From: Planctomicrobium piriforme
GTDB taxonomy: Bacteria > Planctomycetota > Planctomycetia > Planctomycetales > Planctomycetaceae
DNA length: 59,589 bases
Assembly: GCA_945860955.1 (NCBI GenBank)
Contig: CAMATH010000041.1
Span: forward strand, 1-59,589
Reading direction: 5' to 3'
In this document: in pieces, positions 27,994-36,561 of the stretch
Position numbering within the stretch: position 1 is the first letter of the stretch
Layout of the letters: each line of letters opens with the position of its first letter
Position numbers and translations under genes: made by a program
Notes under the pieces: generated by a model
Seen by the model: only the letters and a program-made list of their open reading frames with translations
What the model was told of the DNA's origin: nothing
Database searches by the model: none

Positions 27994-29739
27994 GTGAGTG
28001 AAATTGTCGGAATTGATCTGGGTACCACCAACTCGCTCATCGCCGTCTTTCGCGACGGCCGGCCGCAGTTGATCTCCAATGTTCACGGGGATACGCTCAC
28101 CCCTTCGGTGGTGGGAGTTCTCCCTTCGGGCGAGGTGATCGTCGGAAGTCCGGCGAAGGAATTGCGAGTGACGGAGCCGCACCGCTGCGCCGCGACCTTC
28201 AAGCGTTTAATGGGGCAAAATCAGTCGCTGAAGCTGGGGGGAAAGTCGTTCATCGCTCCGGAGCTGTCGGCCATGGTGCTGCGGTCGTTGAAGTGCGACG
28301 CCGAGACGTTTCTGGGTGAAACTGTCTCAGAAGCGGTGATCACGGTGCCTGCGTATTTCAATGATCATCAGCGTAAAGCGACGCGGCTGGCGGGAGAGTT
28401 GGCCGGCCTCAAGGTGCGCCGGATCGTCAACGAGCCAACGGCCGCCGCTCTGGCCTACGGTTTTCATGATCGACAGGCCCGGAAAAAGCTTCTGGTGATC
28501 GATCTGGGGGGCGGGACGTTTGACGTGACATTGATGGATGTATTTGAAGGGGCACTGGAAATCATCTCGACCGCCGGCGAGAACTTCCTGGGGGGAGAGG
28601 ATTTCACCGATCGCCTGGCCTCCGCGGTGCTGTCGTCGCGAAATCTGCAGTTCGAGGTGATGGAGCAACGGAATCCCCTGATGGTCTCTCGGCTGCGTGA
28701 AGAGTGCGAAGCGGCCAAGAGAATCCTCTCGACGCACGAAACGGCGGCGATTCGCATTCCCGATCCGCGGGGAATCCTGGATTCCGATTCCGCCGACTTT
28801 GTCATCAGTCGGTCGGCGTTCACCGAGATTGTCCGCCCGTTGCTCGACCGATTGCGCGGCCCGATCGATAAGGCGCTTCACGACGGTCGCTGCGCCCGAC
28901 ATGAAGTCGACGAAGTGATTCTCGCGGGAGGGGCGACGCGGATGCCGGCGATTGCCGACCTGGTGCGCGACGACTTTGGTCGCATTCCGTGCTGCAGCCT
29001 GAATCCCGACGAAGTGGTGGCTCTGGGGGCGGCGGTGCAGGCGGCACTGATCGTCGACGACGTCGCGGTGGAGGACGTGGTGATGACCGACGTCTGCCCG
29101 CACACCCTGGGAGTGGCCATCGTCAAGGAATTCGGCGGACACTTGGAGGAGGGCTATTTCTCTCCCGTCATCCACCGCAATACCACGATTCCGGTTTCCC
29201 GCGAGGAACGGTATGCCACCGTCCACCCGCACCAGACGTCGATTCTCCTGCAGGTCTATCAGGGAGAGGCGCGACGCGTTAAAGACAACCTGCTCTTGGG
29301 CCAGTTGACCGTCGATGGCATTCCGCCGGGCCCCCCGGGACAGCCCATCGAGGTGCGGTTCACGTACGATCTCAACGGCATTCTGGAAGTCGAGGCGTAC
29401 GTTCCCGGAGGAGGGCGAAAATTCCAGGCCATCCTGAACCATCAGTCCTCTGGCTTGTCGAACGACGAAATCCGCGAAGCGGTCAAAAGGATGCAGGCGA
29501 TCAAGTTCTATCCTCGCGACGACTTGCGGAATCAAAGACTGGTTTTGTTCTGCGAACGCCTGGTGGGGGAGGTCGGGGTCGACGATCGAGACCGTCTTGA
29601 GGCGGCCCTGGACCTCTTCGAACAGGCGATGTCGTCCGGAGATCGCGACCGGTTTTCCGAAGCGCGGCGATTGTTGATACACTTGCTGCTTGATTTGGGA
29701 ATCGCCAATCCAGAACCGGATGTTGAAGAGGAGTCCTGA
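27994..29739 (+). CDS. short Hsp70-family chaperone
   Basis: 581-aa Hsp70. The ATPase domain has phosphate-1 [25 protein letters not shown], phosphate-2 [13 protein letters not shown] and the adenosine motif [10 protein letters not shown]. The beta substrate-binding domain contains [17 protein letters not shown] and [20 protein letters not shown]. The lid is short and there is no EEVD-like tail, so it is smaller than canonical DnaK (about 640 aa). The GTG at 27994 has GGAG about 7 nt upstream; the frame begins at GTG 27982. No grpE or canonical dnaJ is adjacent. Two genes of the same strand follow (gaps 32 and 21 nt), a TM protein and a degenerate J-domain protein, so this looks like a dedicated chaperone cassette. 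Confidence 0.92.
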   Translation: MSEIVGIDLGTTNSLIAVFRDGRPQLISNVHGDTLTPSVVGVLPSGEVIVGSPAKELRVTEPHRCAATFKRLMGQNQSLKLGGKSFIAPELSAMVLRSLKCDAETFLGETVSEAVITVPAYFNDHQRKATRLAGELAGLKVRRIVNEPTAAALAYGFHDRQARKKLLVIDLGGGTFDVTLMDVFEGALEIISTAGENFLGGEDFTDRLASAVLSSRNLQFEVMEQRNPLMVSRLREECEAAKRILSTHETAAIRIPDPRGILDSDSADFVISRSAFTEIVRPLLDRLRGPIDKALHDGRCARHEVDEVILAGGATRMPAIADLVRDDFGRIPCCSLNPDEVVALGAAVQAALIVDDVAVEDVVMTDVCPHTLGVAIVKEFGGHLEEGYFSPVIHRNTTIPVSREERYATVHPHQTSILLQVYQGEARRVKDNLLLGQLTVDGIPPGPPGQPIEVRFTYDLNGILEVEAYVPGGGRKFQAILNHQSSGLSNDEIREAVKRMQAIKFYPRDDLRNQRLVLFCERLVGEVGVDDRDRLEAALDLFEQAMSSGDRDRFSEARRLLIHLLLDLGIANPEPDVEEES

Positions 29740-29771
29740 GGGAGACGCTCCATCAGGATCATACGTGTCGC

Positions 29772-30833
29772 ATGCCCATCCGCACGGATGAAGAGCTTCG
29801 AAACTACCTGGCCTCGGCAATTCGAAGTCGCGGCCCGGTCGAGTTATTGGAACTGCGACGTCGCTGGCATGGCGGTCGAATTTCGACTGCCACCTTGGAT
29901 TCCACGGAAAGTGCCACACCGCCAGTCGGTCTCGCGACTGCGGATGTGTCTCGATCGGAATCGCGGAAAGAGGGGATGGCTCGCAGTCCCACTGTGGATT
30001 CGCACTCTCAGGAATGGCGGGAATTAAAGGACTTCTGGTCGCACGCCCTGGGGCTTCCGCCGTCCGAGATGCTGATTCAATTGCGACCGTTTCTGGAGTC
30101 GGACTGGGACGATATCCGAGATGCCGCCGTTCGATCGAGATGGGCGATCGAAAACCGGAGCGACTTCGAAACTCAGTGGCCCCGGTCGCTGCCTTCTGAG
30201 CTGCGCGACACGTTTCTCCAGATTCTGCTGTTGCCCGCATCGCAATCTCTTGCGCTACGTGAAGAACTGCGGCAACAGCTTCGTCAGTCGAGGGGGGGAG
30301 TCGCTGGCTTTCGGCGATATCTGCGACGGGTGGAACGAGGCTTTCCATCCGATGCTCGCAGTCGTTTCCGTGATCTTCACTCCGACCTGCTCGCAACATT
30401 GACCGACCAGCGAGTTGAGGCGGAATGGAAAAAGGGCATTGAGCCACTGCCGTATCTGGTTTTTCTGGCTGCCGCGATGGCACTCTCGCAGTTTTTCGCA
30501 CCCCGGCAACCCCCGGGAGGCCACGCTTTTTCAGTTTCATTCGACGAGCGAAAACCGCAGGCTTCTCCGGGTGCCACGGACCGCACACCTGCCGAGACCG
30601 AGAAGTCGCTCCGCTCGTTGCAGGCGAGTATTGACGAGTTGAAGCGAGCCGAATCCCAGCAGTCGCGTCAGCATCAAATCGATCAAATCCGTGCGCGAAT
30701 CACGACGGAATTCCTGGTCTCGCGAGGCAACGAGGAGTACCACGAACGGCTGCGGGAACTTCTCAAGCAAATTCCGCCGGCAAATCCCCATGACAGCGGC
30801 ACTTTCCCACCACAAACCGCAAAACCGCGCTGA
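29772..30833 (+). CDS. unknown single-TM protein of the Hsp70 cassette
   Basis: 353 aa, no family recognised. Visible parts: a charged N-terminus (RTDEELRNYLASAIRSRG), a helical region with LKDFWSHALGLPPSEM and ESDWDDIRDAAVRSRWAIE, one hydrophobic segment (PYLVFLAAAMALSQFFA, about residues 225-242), then a Pro-rich linker and a C-terminal coiled coil (ETEKSLRSLQASIDELKRAESQQSRQ). Its position between Hsp70 and the J-like gene, with gaps of only 32 and 21 nt, argues for a joint function, perhaps as a membrane anchor or client adaptor. That function is inference from context. Confidence 0.75.
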   Translation: MPIRTDEELRNYLASAIRSRGPVELLELRRRWHGGRISTATLDSTESATPPVGLATADVSRSESRKEGMARSPTVDSHSQEWRELKDFWSHALGLPPSEMLIQLRPFLESDWDDIRDAAVRSRWAIENRSDFETQWPRSLPSELRDTFLQILLLPASQSLALREELRQQLRQSRGGVAGFRRYLRRVERGFPSDARSRFRDLHSDLLATLTDQRVEAEWKKGIEPLPYLVFLAAAMALSQFFAPRQPPGGHAFSVSFDERKPQASPGATDRTPAETEKSLRSLQASIDELKRAESQQSRQHQIDQIRARITTEFLVSRGNEEYHERLRELLKQIPPANPHDSGTFPPQTAKPR

Positions 30834-30854
30834 GAAAATTTTCGAGAAATCGCA

Positions 30855-32462
30855 ATGGCTGACTCCGACGAGGATCCGAAATGGGAATTGCTCCCGTCAG
30901 AGCCGGCCCGATTCTTTGATCTGCCGGTTCTCTTTGACCGCACGGAACTCAAGCGTCGTTACCACTCCTATCTGCGGCGATTCAAGCCCGAGTTTTTCCC
31001 GACGGAATTCCAGCGGATTCGCGCCGCGTACGAAGCGCTCGACCGTGAACTTCGCTACCGCGAGACTCAACCACTCCCGACTCTGGACGACGCGAGTCCT
31101 CCCAACCGACAGGCAGAAGCCGATCTCGCTGGGACGCGTCCCTTGGGTTCGCCCGATCGTCACACGCCGCCGTCCGGGTTTAGCAATTTGCTCGAGATGG
31201 CTCCGGAAGAACTTCATCGGGAATTGGCTGGAAAGCCGTGGAAGTCCGCACAAGAGCATCTTCTCCTGGCGCTGCTGAACGACGCCCGGGGATCGGGTGA
31301 GGCACTGGATTTTCTGGCGGATCTGCTCGCCGGTTTGATAGCCGCGCCACGCGATTCCAATCTACATCAATTGCTTCGCGAGTTCCTGCGCGGCGACGAG
31401 GCGCGGACGCGTTGTCAGGAGTTCCTCGAACGAATTTTCGCGGATTGTCCGCGGGATTTCGTATTCGCCGCCACGGAACCGCTGTGGGATGAACTTGCGC
31501 GGCAGGTTCCTTACGCGAAATTCCGCACGGTGTTCAACGAGTGCTTCGATCGTGTGCGTGACCCAGAGCGGTCGGGTCGAATTGTTTTGGAAATTCATCT
31601 GGCGAAGCGACTGTTGTTCCATGTGCAGCCGGGATTTGAGAATGAAACACTCGACCGGCTGACTCAAGCAGACATTTACTGGCCCGCGTGGTTCGACCAG
31701 GAAATGTGGATGATCGAGCGACTGTCGGACTATTGCCGGGTCCGGCATTCATTTCTCAATGGCGATCCCCTGCGGACTCAACTCGACGAGATGATTCGGG
31801 CCTACTGTGAAGACGCCCCGAACTTCGATCATCGGTATCTGAACTTCCAGGCGAAACTCGCACGCGACTTTGGCGCGCTGGCCGCCGCGTTTCCCGTCGC
31901 ACCTGACTCGAACGTTGACGTCGCCTGGCAGGCCTGGAACTGCCTTTGCGACGACGTTGAGGGGCGATTCCGAAGTGATCCTCCTGTGCCATACGAGATT
32001 GCGCTGCAGGCACTCTCATTTCTTCCTGCGCAACTCCACGCCGCGGGACGGCCTCGTTTGTTTCCGGGAAAACAGTGGGAAATCGACGAATACATCCTCT
32101 TTGGGGGATGTGTCCATTTCATTTGGGCGATACTCTTGGTGGTGTCGTTTTATTTCAAACAGGGGACCGGGACTGCGGTTTTATGGGGGCTGCTCGGGCT
32201 TCTCCTTGGTATACCGGCACAGGCCGTCGTCGGTGAAATGCTGACGTTCGTCAGTTCCTGGTTTTCACGCAGGGTCTACTGTCGACGATTACGGCCCGTG
32301 CTGCTCGCCTACGTGCGCCAGTTTCCGATACCCGTCGCGCTCGTGTCGCAACAGCTCATGCAGTACGAATTGGGTGGCGGACGGACAGAAAGTCTAGTCA
32401 GGCACGTCGGTGACGATGTCGCATTGCGGATGTATGCCACGGCGGTCCGCCTGACGAGCTGA
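30855..32462 (+). CDS. membrane protein with degenerate J domain
   Basis: 535 aa. The N-terminus looks like a J domain: FDLPVLFDRTELKRRYHSYL, then RRFKPEFFPTEFQRIRAAYEALDRELRYRE (shown in two parts), with the helix II / loop / helix III pattern at about residues 21-68. The HPD tripeptide needed to stimulate Hsp70 is replaced by KPE. A long helical middle region follows, then two transmembrane segments (about 415-435 and 440-462, around HFIWAILLVVSFYF and WGLLGLLLGIPAQAVVG) and a cytoplasmic tail. Third gene of the cassette. It may recruit the neighbouring Hsp70 to the membrane without classical ATPase stimulation, which is inference. Confidence 0.78.
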   Translation: MADSDEDPKWELLPSEPARFFDLPVLFDRTELKRRYHSYLRRFKPEFFPTEFQRIRAAYEALDRELRYRETQPLPTLDDASPPNRQAEADLAGTRPLGSPDRHTPPSGFSNLLEMAPEELHRELAGKPWKSAQEHLLLALLNDARGSGEALDFLADLLAGLIAAPRDSNLHQLLREFLRGDEARTRCQEFLERIFADCPRDFVFAATEPLWDELARQVPYAKFRTVFNECFDRVRDPERSGRIVLEIHLAKRLLFHVQPGFENETLDRLTQADIYWPAWFDQEMWMIERLSDYCRVRHSFLNGDPLRTQLDEMIRAYCEDAPNFDHRYLNFQAKLARDFGALAAAFPVAPDSNVDVAWQAWNCLCDDVEGRFRSDPPVPYEIALQALSFLPAQLHAAGRPRLFPGKQWEIDEYILFGGCVHFIWAILLVVSFYFKQGTGTAVLWGLLGLLLGIPAQAVVGEMLTFVSSWFSRRVYCRRLRPVLLAYVRQFPIPVALVSQQLMQYELGGGRTESLVRHVGDDVALRMYATAVRLTS

Positions 32463-32514
32463 GGAATTGATCGCCCCCCGGGGCTGATAACGCTGGAATC
32501 CGCTCACTCGATTC

Positions 32515-32568
32515 CGAATCGGTCCCAGCGGCGATTGACCTCGAGTGTCAATCCGCCGCTGGGATTCG
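32515..32568. terminator. long hairpin between convergent genes
   Basis: CCCAGCGGCGATTGAC (32524-32539) pairs with GTCAATCCGCCGCTGGG (32547-32563, one bulge) around a 7-nt loop. Outer CGAAT/ATTCG bases extend the stem. It lies between the J-like gene and the DUF1232 gene, so it probably ends both transcripts, although no T-run follows. Confidence 0.6.
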
Positions 32569-32630
32569 AGTGGAATGCGCGGCTCGGAAAACCGTCGAAA
32601 ATCGGCCTGTCGCCAAGTGACGGTGGTGGT

Positions 32631-32972
32631 TCAGCCGATGCGGCGGTTCTGGTACTTCGCGAGTTCGTGGCACAACGAACCGACCGCGGCCAGGATGACG
32701 CCCGCGTCGTCGGTGAGTCCGACGATCGGAAGAATGTCAGGAACCGCATCAACGGGAGAAACAAGATAGATTAACGCGCCGATCGCGATCGCTTTGGAAG
32801 TCCAGGCGGCGCTGGGGTCACGGGCCATCGCCCACAGCGATTGGACATTGCCCCACATTTTGGCGATCGCGCCCCGGTTCATTCCCCCGAGGTTCGACTG
32901 AATCCGATCGACGTCGTTCTGCGCGGCACCGGAGGAGTACTGGTTCAAGCGGTCTTGTGCGTCACGGTCCAT
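32631..32972 (-). CDS. DUF1232 (YkvA-like) membrane protein
   Basis: 113-aa protein with the DUF1232 signature ALIYLVSPVDAVPDILPIVGLTDD in its hydrophobic C-terminal half (shown for recognition as ALIYLVSPVDAVPD plus ILPIVGLTDD). The N-terminal half is short and polar. The family is widespread, small and of unknown function. The start at 32972 (MDRDAQDRLNQ) has AAGGAA about 8 nt upstream; the open frame to 33113 would add residues without homology. It sits 141 nt after the unknown 172-aa gene on the same strand. Confidence 0.85.
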   Translation of the reverse strand: MDRDAQDRLNQYSSGAAQNDVDRIQSNLGGMNRGAIAKMWGNVQSLWAMARDPSAAWTSKAIAIGALIYLVSPVDAVPDILPIVGLTDDAGVILAAVGSLCHELAKYQNRRIG

Positions 32973-33113
32973 GAGTTGTTCCTTTCGACGGGTAGAAACG
33001 AAACAGAAGGTACTTTGGTTCACGAAGGGTTTCTGCCGCAAGTTCACAGGGGAGATCCCCGAGGAACCGGTCAGGCTCGCGGAGACATTCAGTTTGCACC
33101 ATTGGGTTCGCAC

Positions 33114-33632
33114 TCAACTCGGTTTGTACCCGGCTTGGTACAGCATCTGTTCGACTTCGGCTCGTTCTTCGTGGGCGTACTGTGTCACGAAGAGGAACAA
33201 TTCCTGGTCGAAAGCTTCGGGGTTGATGGCAATTTGCAGCATCGCGGTGTAGTGGGCGCTGTGCCGTTCGAGATTCCAGTCTCCATATTGAAGCGAACTG
33301 CTGCGGTTTTCGAGAAACTGGTCCACTTCACGGGGCGGGCGAGTGAAAAACTTGAAGGGGGTGGCCGCGTAGCAGGTGAGCCGGCCCGCTTCGAAGCCGA
33401 TGCAGATGACCCGTTCTTCAAACTCGTAAGCGGCGAATTCGGCCTCCAGGGTCTGAATTTCGAAGCCCGCTTGTTTGCAGAGGTCGTACATCACCCCGGC
33501 GAAATCCGAGAGACGGTGCGCCCGCTCGCGATCGGTCTGTTCGCGGCGGTGCTTTTCGTGGTTGTGGTGGTGGTAGGCATGCGCGGCGGCGTGTAGCGCG
33601 TGGTGAATCAATTTGTGCCAGATGTCGCTCAT
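33114..33632 (-). CDS. unknown His-rich-N-terminus protein
   Basis: 172 aa, no family recognised. A His-rich stretch at the N-terminus (WHKLIHHALHAAAHAYHHH, residues 5-23) could bind metal. The rest looks globular and cytoplasmic, with FAGVMYDLCKQAGFEIQTLE, EERVICIGFEAGRLTCYA and a C-terminal HEERAEVEQMLYQAGY helix. It is upstream of, and on the same strand as, the DUF1232 gene. Base composition and length look like an ordinary gene. Confidence 0.75.
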   Translation of the reverse strand: MSDIWHKLIHHALHAAAHAYHHHNHEKHRREQTDRERAHRLSDFAGVMYDLCKQAGFEIQTLEAEFAAYEFEERVICIGFEAGRLTCYAATPFKFFTRPPREVDQFLENRSSSLQYGDWNLERHSAHYTAMLQIAINPEAFDQELFLFVTQYAHEERAEVEQMLYQAGYKPS

Positions 33633-33861
33633 GGGGCGGCCTTTCTCGTTCGATCATGTCACCAGGAGTGAATGCCTTTTTTTTTATTCAAGGTGCGACT
33701 GGCGGGGGATCAACAACGTCTTTTTGTGGAGTGTCAGGTTCTTCGTAAGGATGGGGGGAGTTTACGTGGGATCGGTTGCGGGGAAGCGGGGAGGAACTGT
33801 GGTAGGGCGGGGTTGCTTACCAATAAAGACGCTGCTGCCGACAGAATTTTTCAGGAATCTC

Positions 33862-34335
33862 ATTTTTTTCAACGACCCGCCTGGAGGCTCAATTGGGTGC
33901 CTCAGCCAGCGAACCAAGCGAGTCGGCCGGGCGAGCGTCTACGGACATTGTGTTTGGGATCCGGGCGATCGTCGCCGCAAAGCGGGCGCTCTACCAATCC
34001 GGACCAAACTGCGGAATTGTGTTGTGCGGCGCTGAGAGTGCGTACGACCGACGGAAAGAATTCGACAGGATGAAGAGGATGAAAGGGATGAACAGGATGG
34101 AGTTGCGCGCCATTCCTGCTCTCGGGGTAGGTGGCGGTAATCGAAAAACCCCATCCCCCACGGTCGACAGACGCCTGGGCAATCCTGTCCATCCCCTTCA
34201 TCCCTTGCATCCTGTCTAAAAAGCAGCGGTCCGTTTGCAGGCTCCGCTCTGCGCGGTCCGGGTTGAAACATTGTGATGGATCAGCGCCCGGCGGAAAGCG
34301 GGAGGTTTGATACCGCTTCCCGATGGCCGCGATTC
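33862..34335 (-). repeat. composite dispersed repeat, inverted copy
   Basis: Inverted, longer relative of 17283-17690. From right to left it holds the degenerate palindrome (34284-34331), the TGTTTCAACCCGGACCG block (from about 34271), the GGATGAA repeat (34020-34222) and the terminal GGAGGCTCAATTGGGTGCC block (33884-33902). It fills most of the 1.1-kb gap between the 172-aa gene and the sigma factor. The other parts of the gap (33633-33861 and 34336-34745) show no gene. Confidence 0.7.
34020..34222 (-). repeat. dispersed 'GGATGAA' repeat, inverted full copy
   Basis: On the minus strand it opens TTTTTAGACAGGATGCAAGG and closes with the CGCACTCTCA block, the same limits as the copies at 4621 and 17391. 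Its spacer carries TTTTTCGATT and GAGCAGGAATGGCG, as in the 17391 copy. Confidence 0.75.
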
Positions 34336-34745
34336 CCCGAAACGGTCTTGTTTCCCTGTGTGCGACGAAAAAGATCGAATCGCCGGATGCCGTCCCCAGC
34401 GTCGCGTCGTGCCACTCCAACGACGGCGGCGGCGCTCGAGTGAAGCGGTCAACTGGCCGATCGGAAACCGGGCGAGACCGCGTTCGGACATCCTCCCCAG
34501 GCAATTCCGGCGAGTTTTTCGGAATTTTTGGGGAAACAACATTCGTTGCCGGTATCTGTTTGTAACTGCTTTCTGAATAATGAGTTGTGGAATGCGATCG
34601 GTTTGGGCTGATCGGAATCCGCCATCGCATTCTGGTAATTGTCAAAAAATTTCCAGATGATTGAAAAAACTCCGGATCGCCGACGTCTTTACCATCGAAC
34701 GACGGTGAAATTCCCGAGTTGCCCCTGTGGGAGAACGTGAGCCCG

Positions 34746-35834
34746 ATGAGTACATCAGATCAGGAGACTCCTGGTTCCAGTGCGATGGAGTCCCTGATGC
34801 GAAAGGCGTTGTCGGGTGATTTGCAGGCGATCATCGATCTCCAGTTGCCTGGTCACTTTGAAAAAGTGCTTGAGTTCGCACTCGAGGAGGAACGTGAGCC
34901 CAAGCCCGGGGTGACTTATTTGCTGGACGGCGTATTCCCTGATTTGAAGAAAGAAGATTCCGAAGTAACTTCCGAGCCAACAGACATCGATGTTGAACCG
35001 GAGCCGCTGGGCGCGGTCGCACAGAAACTTCTGCGCAGGGAACCGCTGTTTCGCCAACTCCTGGAGCAGGCACTCGTTGTGAAGCGAGCAGAAAATCGAC
35101 TGCGTCCACACAATGCGAAATTGAACAAAAGTGAGCGGGCTCAGCTCGAAGCAAAGTGTTCTCAGTATTTGAGTCGGGTTCGGGCGATTACAAATGTTCC
35201 CTCGGTGGCTCTGGAATTCTTGCGGTGGTTTCAACGCGGGGATCCCGATGCCAATGAACTCATCGTACACGTCGCGGGGCCCTATTTGTGGGCATGTACG
35301 GTCAATATCCTCAATCACTCTTCAGAACGGGCGAAAGATAGTTACCAAACCGCCTGGCTCAAGGCCTATAAGTGGCGAGACCGTTTTCGGGGTTCCGGAA
35401 AATTCGGCGGCTGGCTGGCGACTATATTTCGACGTCAGGCGCTGGATCTTGTCGACTCGGTCGAATCCGAGGCTCCCGCTTCGTTCGAGGAACCGGTTGG
35501 CGATCGCGCCAGGTCACCCGAAGAGTCGATCGATATTCAGGATGCGATCGCGTGGGCGACCAGTGATTTTTCGTCCGACCGATTGCGGATCCTCGAATTG
35601 CGGGTCGAGGGCAAGGCATTTGCCGAGATCGCCACAGCGATCGGGGCAACTCCTGCAAAGGCTCGATCTGAATGGATCAAAATCCAGGGACTGCTCCGCA
35701 ACCGGTTGGAATCGCAAGGCCTGGACTTGCCTCCGGAGATTTCCGAAAAGAATCCCGGCGACGATTCGTCTTTCCCCTCGCCGGAAACACAACACACAGA
35801 TGGAGATTCGAATGAAGACAATTCCGATGAGTGA
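34746..35834 (+). CDS. sigma-70-family (ECF-like) factor with long N-terminus
   Basis: 362-aa RNA polymerase sigma factor. The C-terminal half has region 2 (YQTAWLKAYKWRDRFRGSGK then FGGWLATIFRRQALDLV, residues about 203-240) and region 4 (RLRILELRVEGKAFAEIATA, IGATPAKARSEWIKIQGLLR) with the ECF-type helix-turn-helix. The N-terminal 180 residues are acidic and not part of a usual ECF factor; they could sense or bind a partner. The start at 34746 (MSTSDQETPG) is chosen; TTG 34719 and GTG 34737 are alternatives. It overlaps the next gene by about 35 nt, and that gene overlaps the NACHT gene, so the three are probably co-translated. Targets and regulation are unknown. Confidence 0.85.
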   Translation: MSTSDQETPGSSAMESLMRKALSGDLQAIIDLQLPGHFEKVLEFALEEEREPKPGVTYLLDGVFPDLKKEDSEVTSEPTDIDVEPEPLGAVAQKLLRREPLFRQLLEQALVVKRAENRLRPHNAKLNKSERAQLEAKCSQYLSRVRAITNVPSVALEFLRWFQRGDPDANELIVHVAGPYLWACTVNILNHSSERAKDSYQTAWLKAYKWRDRFRGSGKFGGWLATIFRRQALDLVDSVESEAPASFEEPVGDRARSPEESIDIQDAIAWATSDFSSDRLRILELRVEGKAFAEIATAIGATPAKARSEWIKIQGLLRNRLESQGLDLPPEISEKNPGDDSSFPSPETQHTDGDSNEDNSDE

Positions 35835-36561
35835 ACTGCGGGCATTCCTCAAAAAGGTGCCGCCTGACCGTGCCTCCGGTCCTCCGCCAATGTTCCCTCT
35901 CGGTGGCGTTGGCAGCGGCGAGCTTCCCGAAGTCGCGACCGCAGTCGCCGGATTGGCGCCAGCGGACTGCGAGGCGAATCGCCTCTACGCCGAGCAGGCA
36001 GTTGGCGTTCACGGATTGAGAATCGAAGCCTATGAAACCGAGGATCATCGCCTGATGGTCGCGCTCACGTCCAAGAATCCTCAGCTTCAAGGCCATGCCG
36101 TGTGGGTCGCTTTCGAAGGCGATCAACCAGACGGGCTGGTTACTGAAAAATTTCGGTTTGACCCCCAGGCTGCCAATCCACAGATGGCGTGCAAAGATCT
36201 GGGCCCTGTTTCCGAACTCCGCGAAAAGCTTGGTAATCGTCTCCGCTGGACCGTGTATACGCCCGAATTCAAACCAGAGGACCATGCCAGCGAGATTCCT
36301 GACACGAACACCGCCAGACTCGACTCCGTCGACAGCCATTACATGGAACGGTGCCTCCGATCGGTCCGCTCGGCGAGATTCGAATCCCTGGTCGTCCGTT
36401 TCCTGCCAGACCGTCACGATTCCACCCGGTTGACCGATTTGGTCCTGCGGAACCTATGTGCCATTCGAAATGAATCAACTTCCCAGTCTCCGCCAACTCA
36501 CGGATCTCATCGAAGCCGGGTCAAAAAGATCGAGTCTCCGTGTACGCGGTCTGCTGAGTGA
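35800..36561 (+). CDS. unknown protein linking sigma factor and NACHT NTPase
   Basis: 253 aa if started at ATG 35800; ATGs at 35812 and 35827 are alternatives (MKTIPMSELRAFLKK). No family recognised. After a Pro/Gly-rich segment it has a beta-rich core (HGLRIEAYETEDHRLMVALT, GHAVWVAFEGDQPDG) and an Arg-rich C-terminus. It overlaps the sigma gene by about 35 nt and the NACHT gene by about 92 nt, a strong sign of one operon. By position it could be an anti-sigma factor or a signal adaptor; that is inference. The open frame extends upstream to 35194, but that part lies entirely within the sigma gene. Confidence 0.6.
   Translation: MEIRMKTIPMSELRAFLKKVPPDRASGPPPMFPLGGVGSGELPEVATAVAGLAPADCEANRLYAEQAVGVHGLRIEAYETEDHRLMVALTSKNPQLQGHAVWVAFEGDQPDGLVTEKFRFDPQAANPQMACKDLGPVSELREKLGNRLRWTVYTPEFKPEDHASEIPDTNTARLDSVDSHYMERCLRSVRSARFESLVVRFLPDRHDSTRLTDLVLRNLCAIRNESTSQSPPTHGSHRSRVKKIESPCTRSAE

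Noticed and set aside
28327-30588. 753-codon open frame on the minus strand across the Hsp70 gene
   Set aside because: It is antisense to a clear Hsp70 and the next gene, has an Arg/His/Pro/Asp-rich translation and no domain; long shadow frames are expected at this GC content.
35194-35799. Upstream extension of the 253-aa gene
   Set aside because: This part lies wholly inside the sigma factor gene in another frame; ATGs at 35800-35827 fit an overlapping operon start better.
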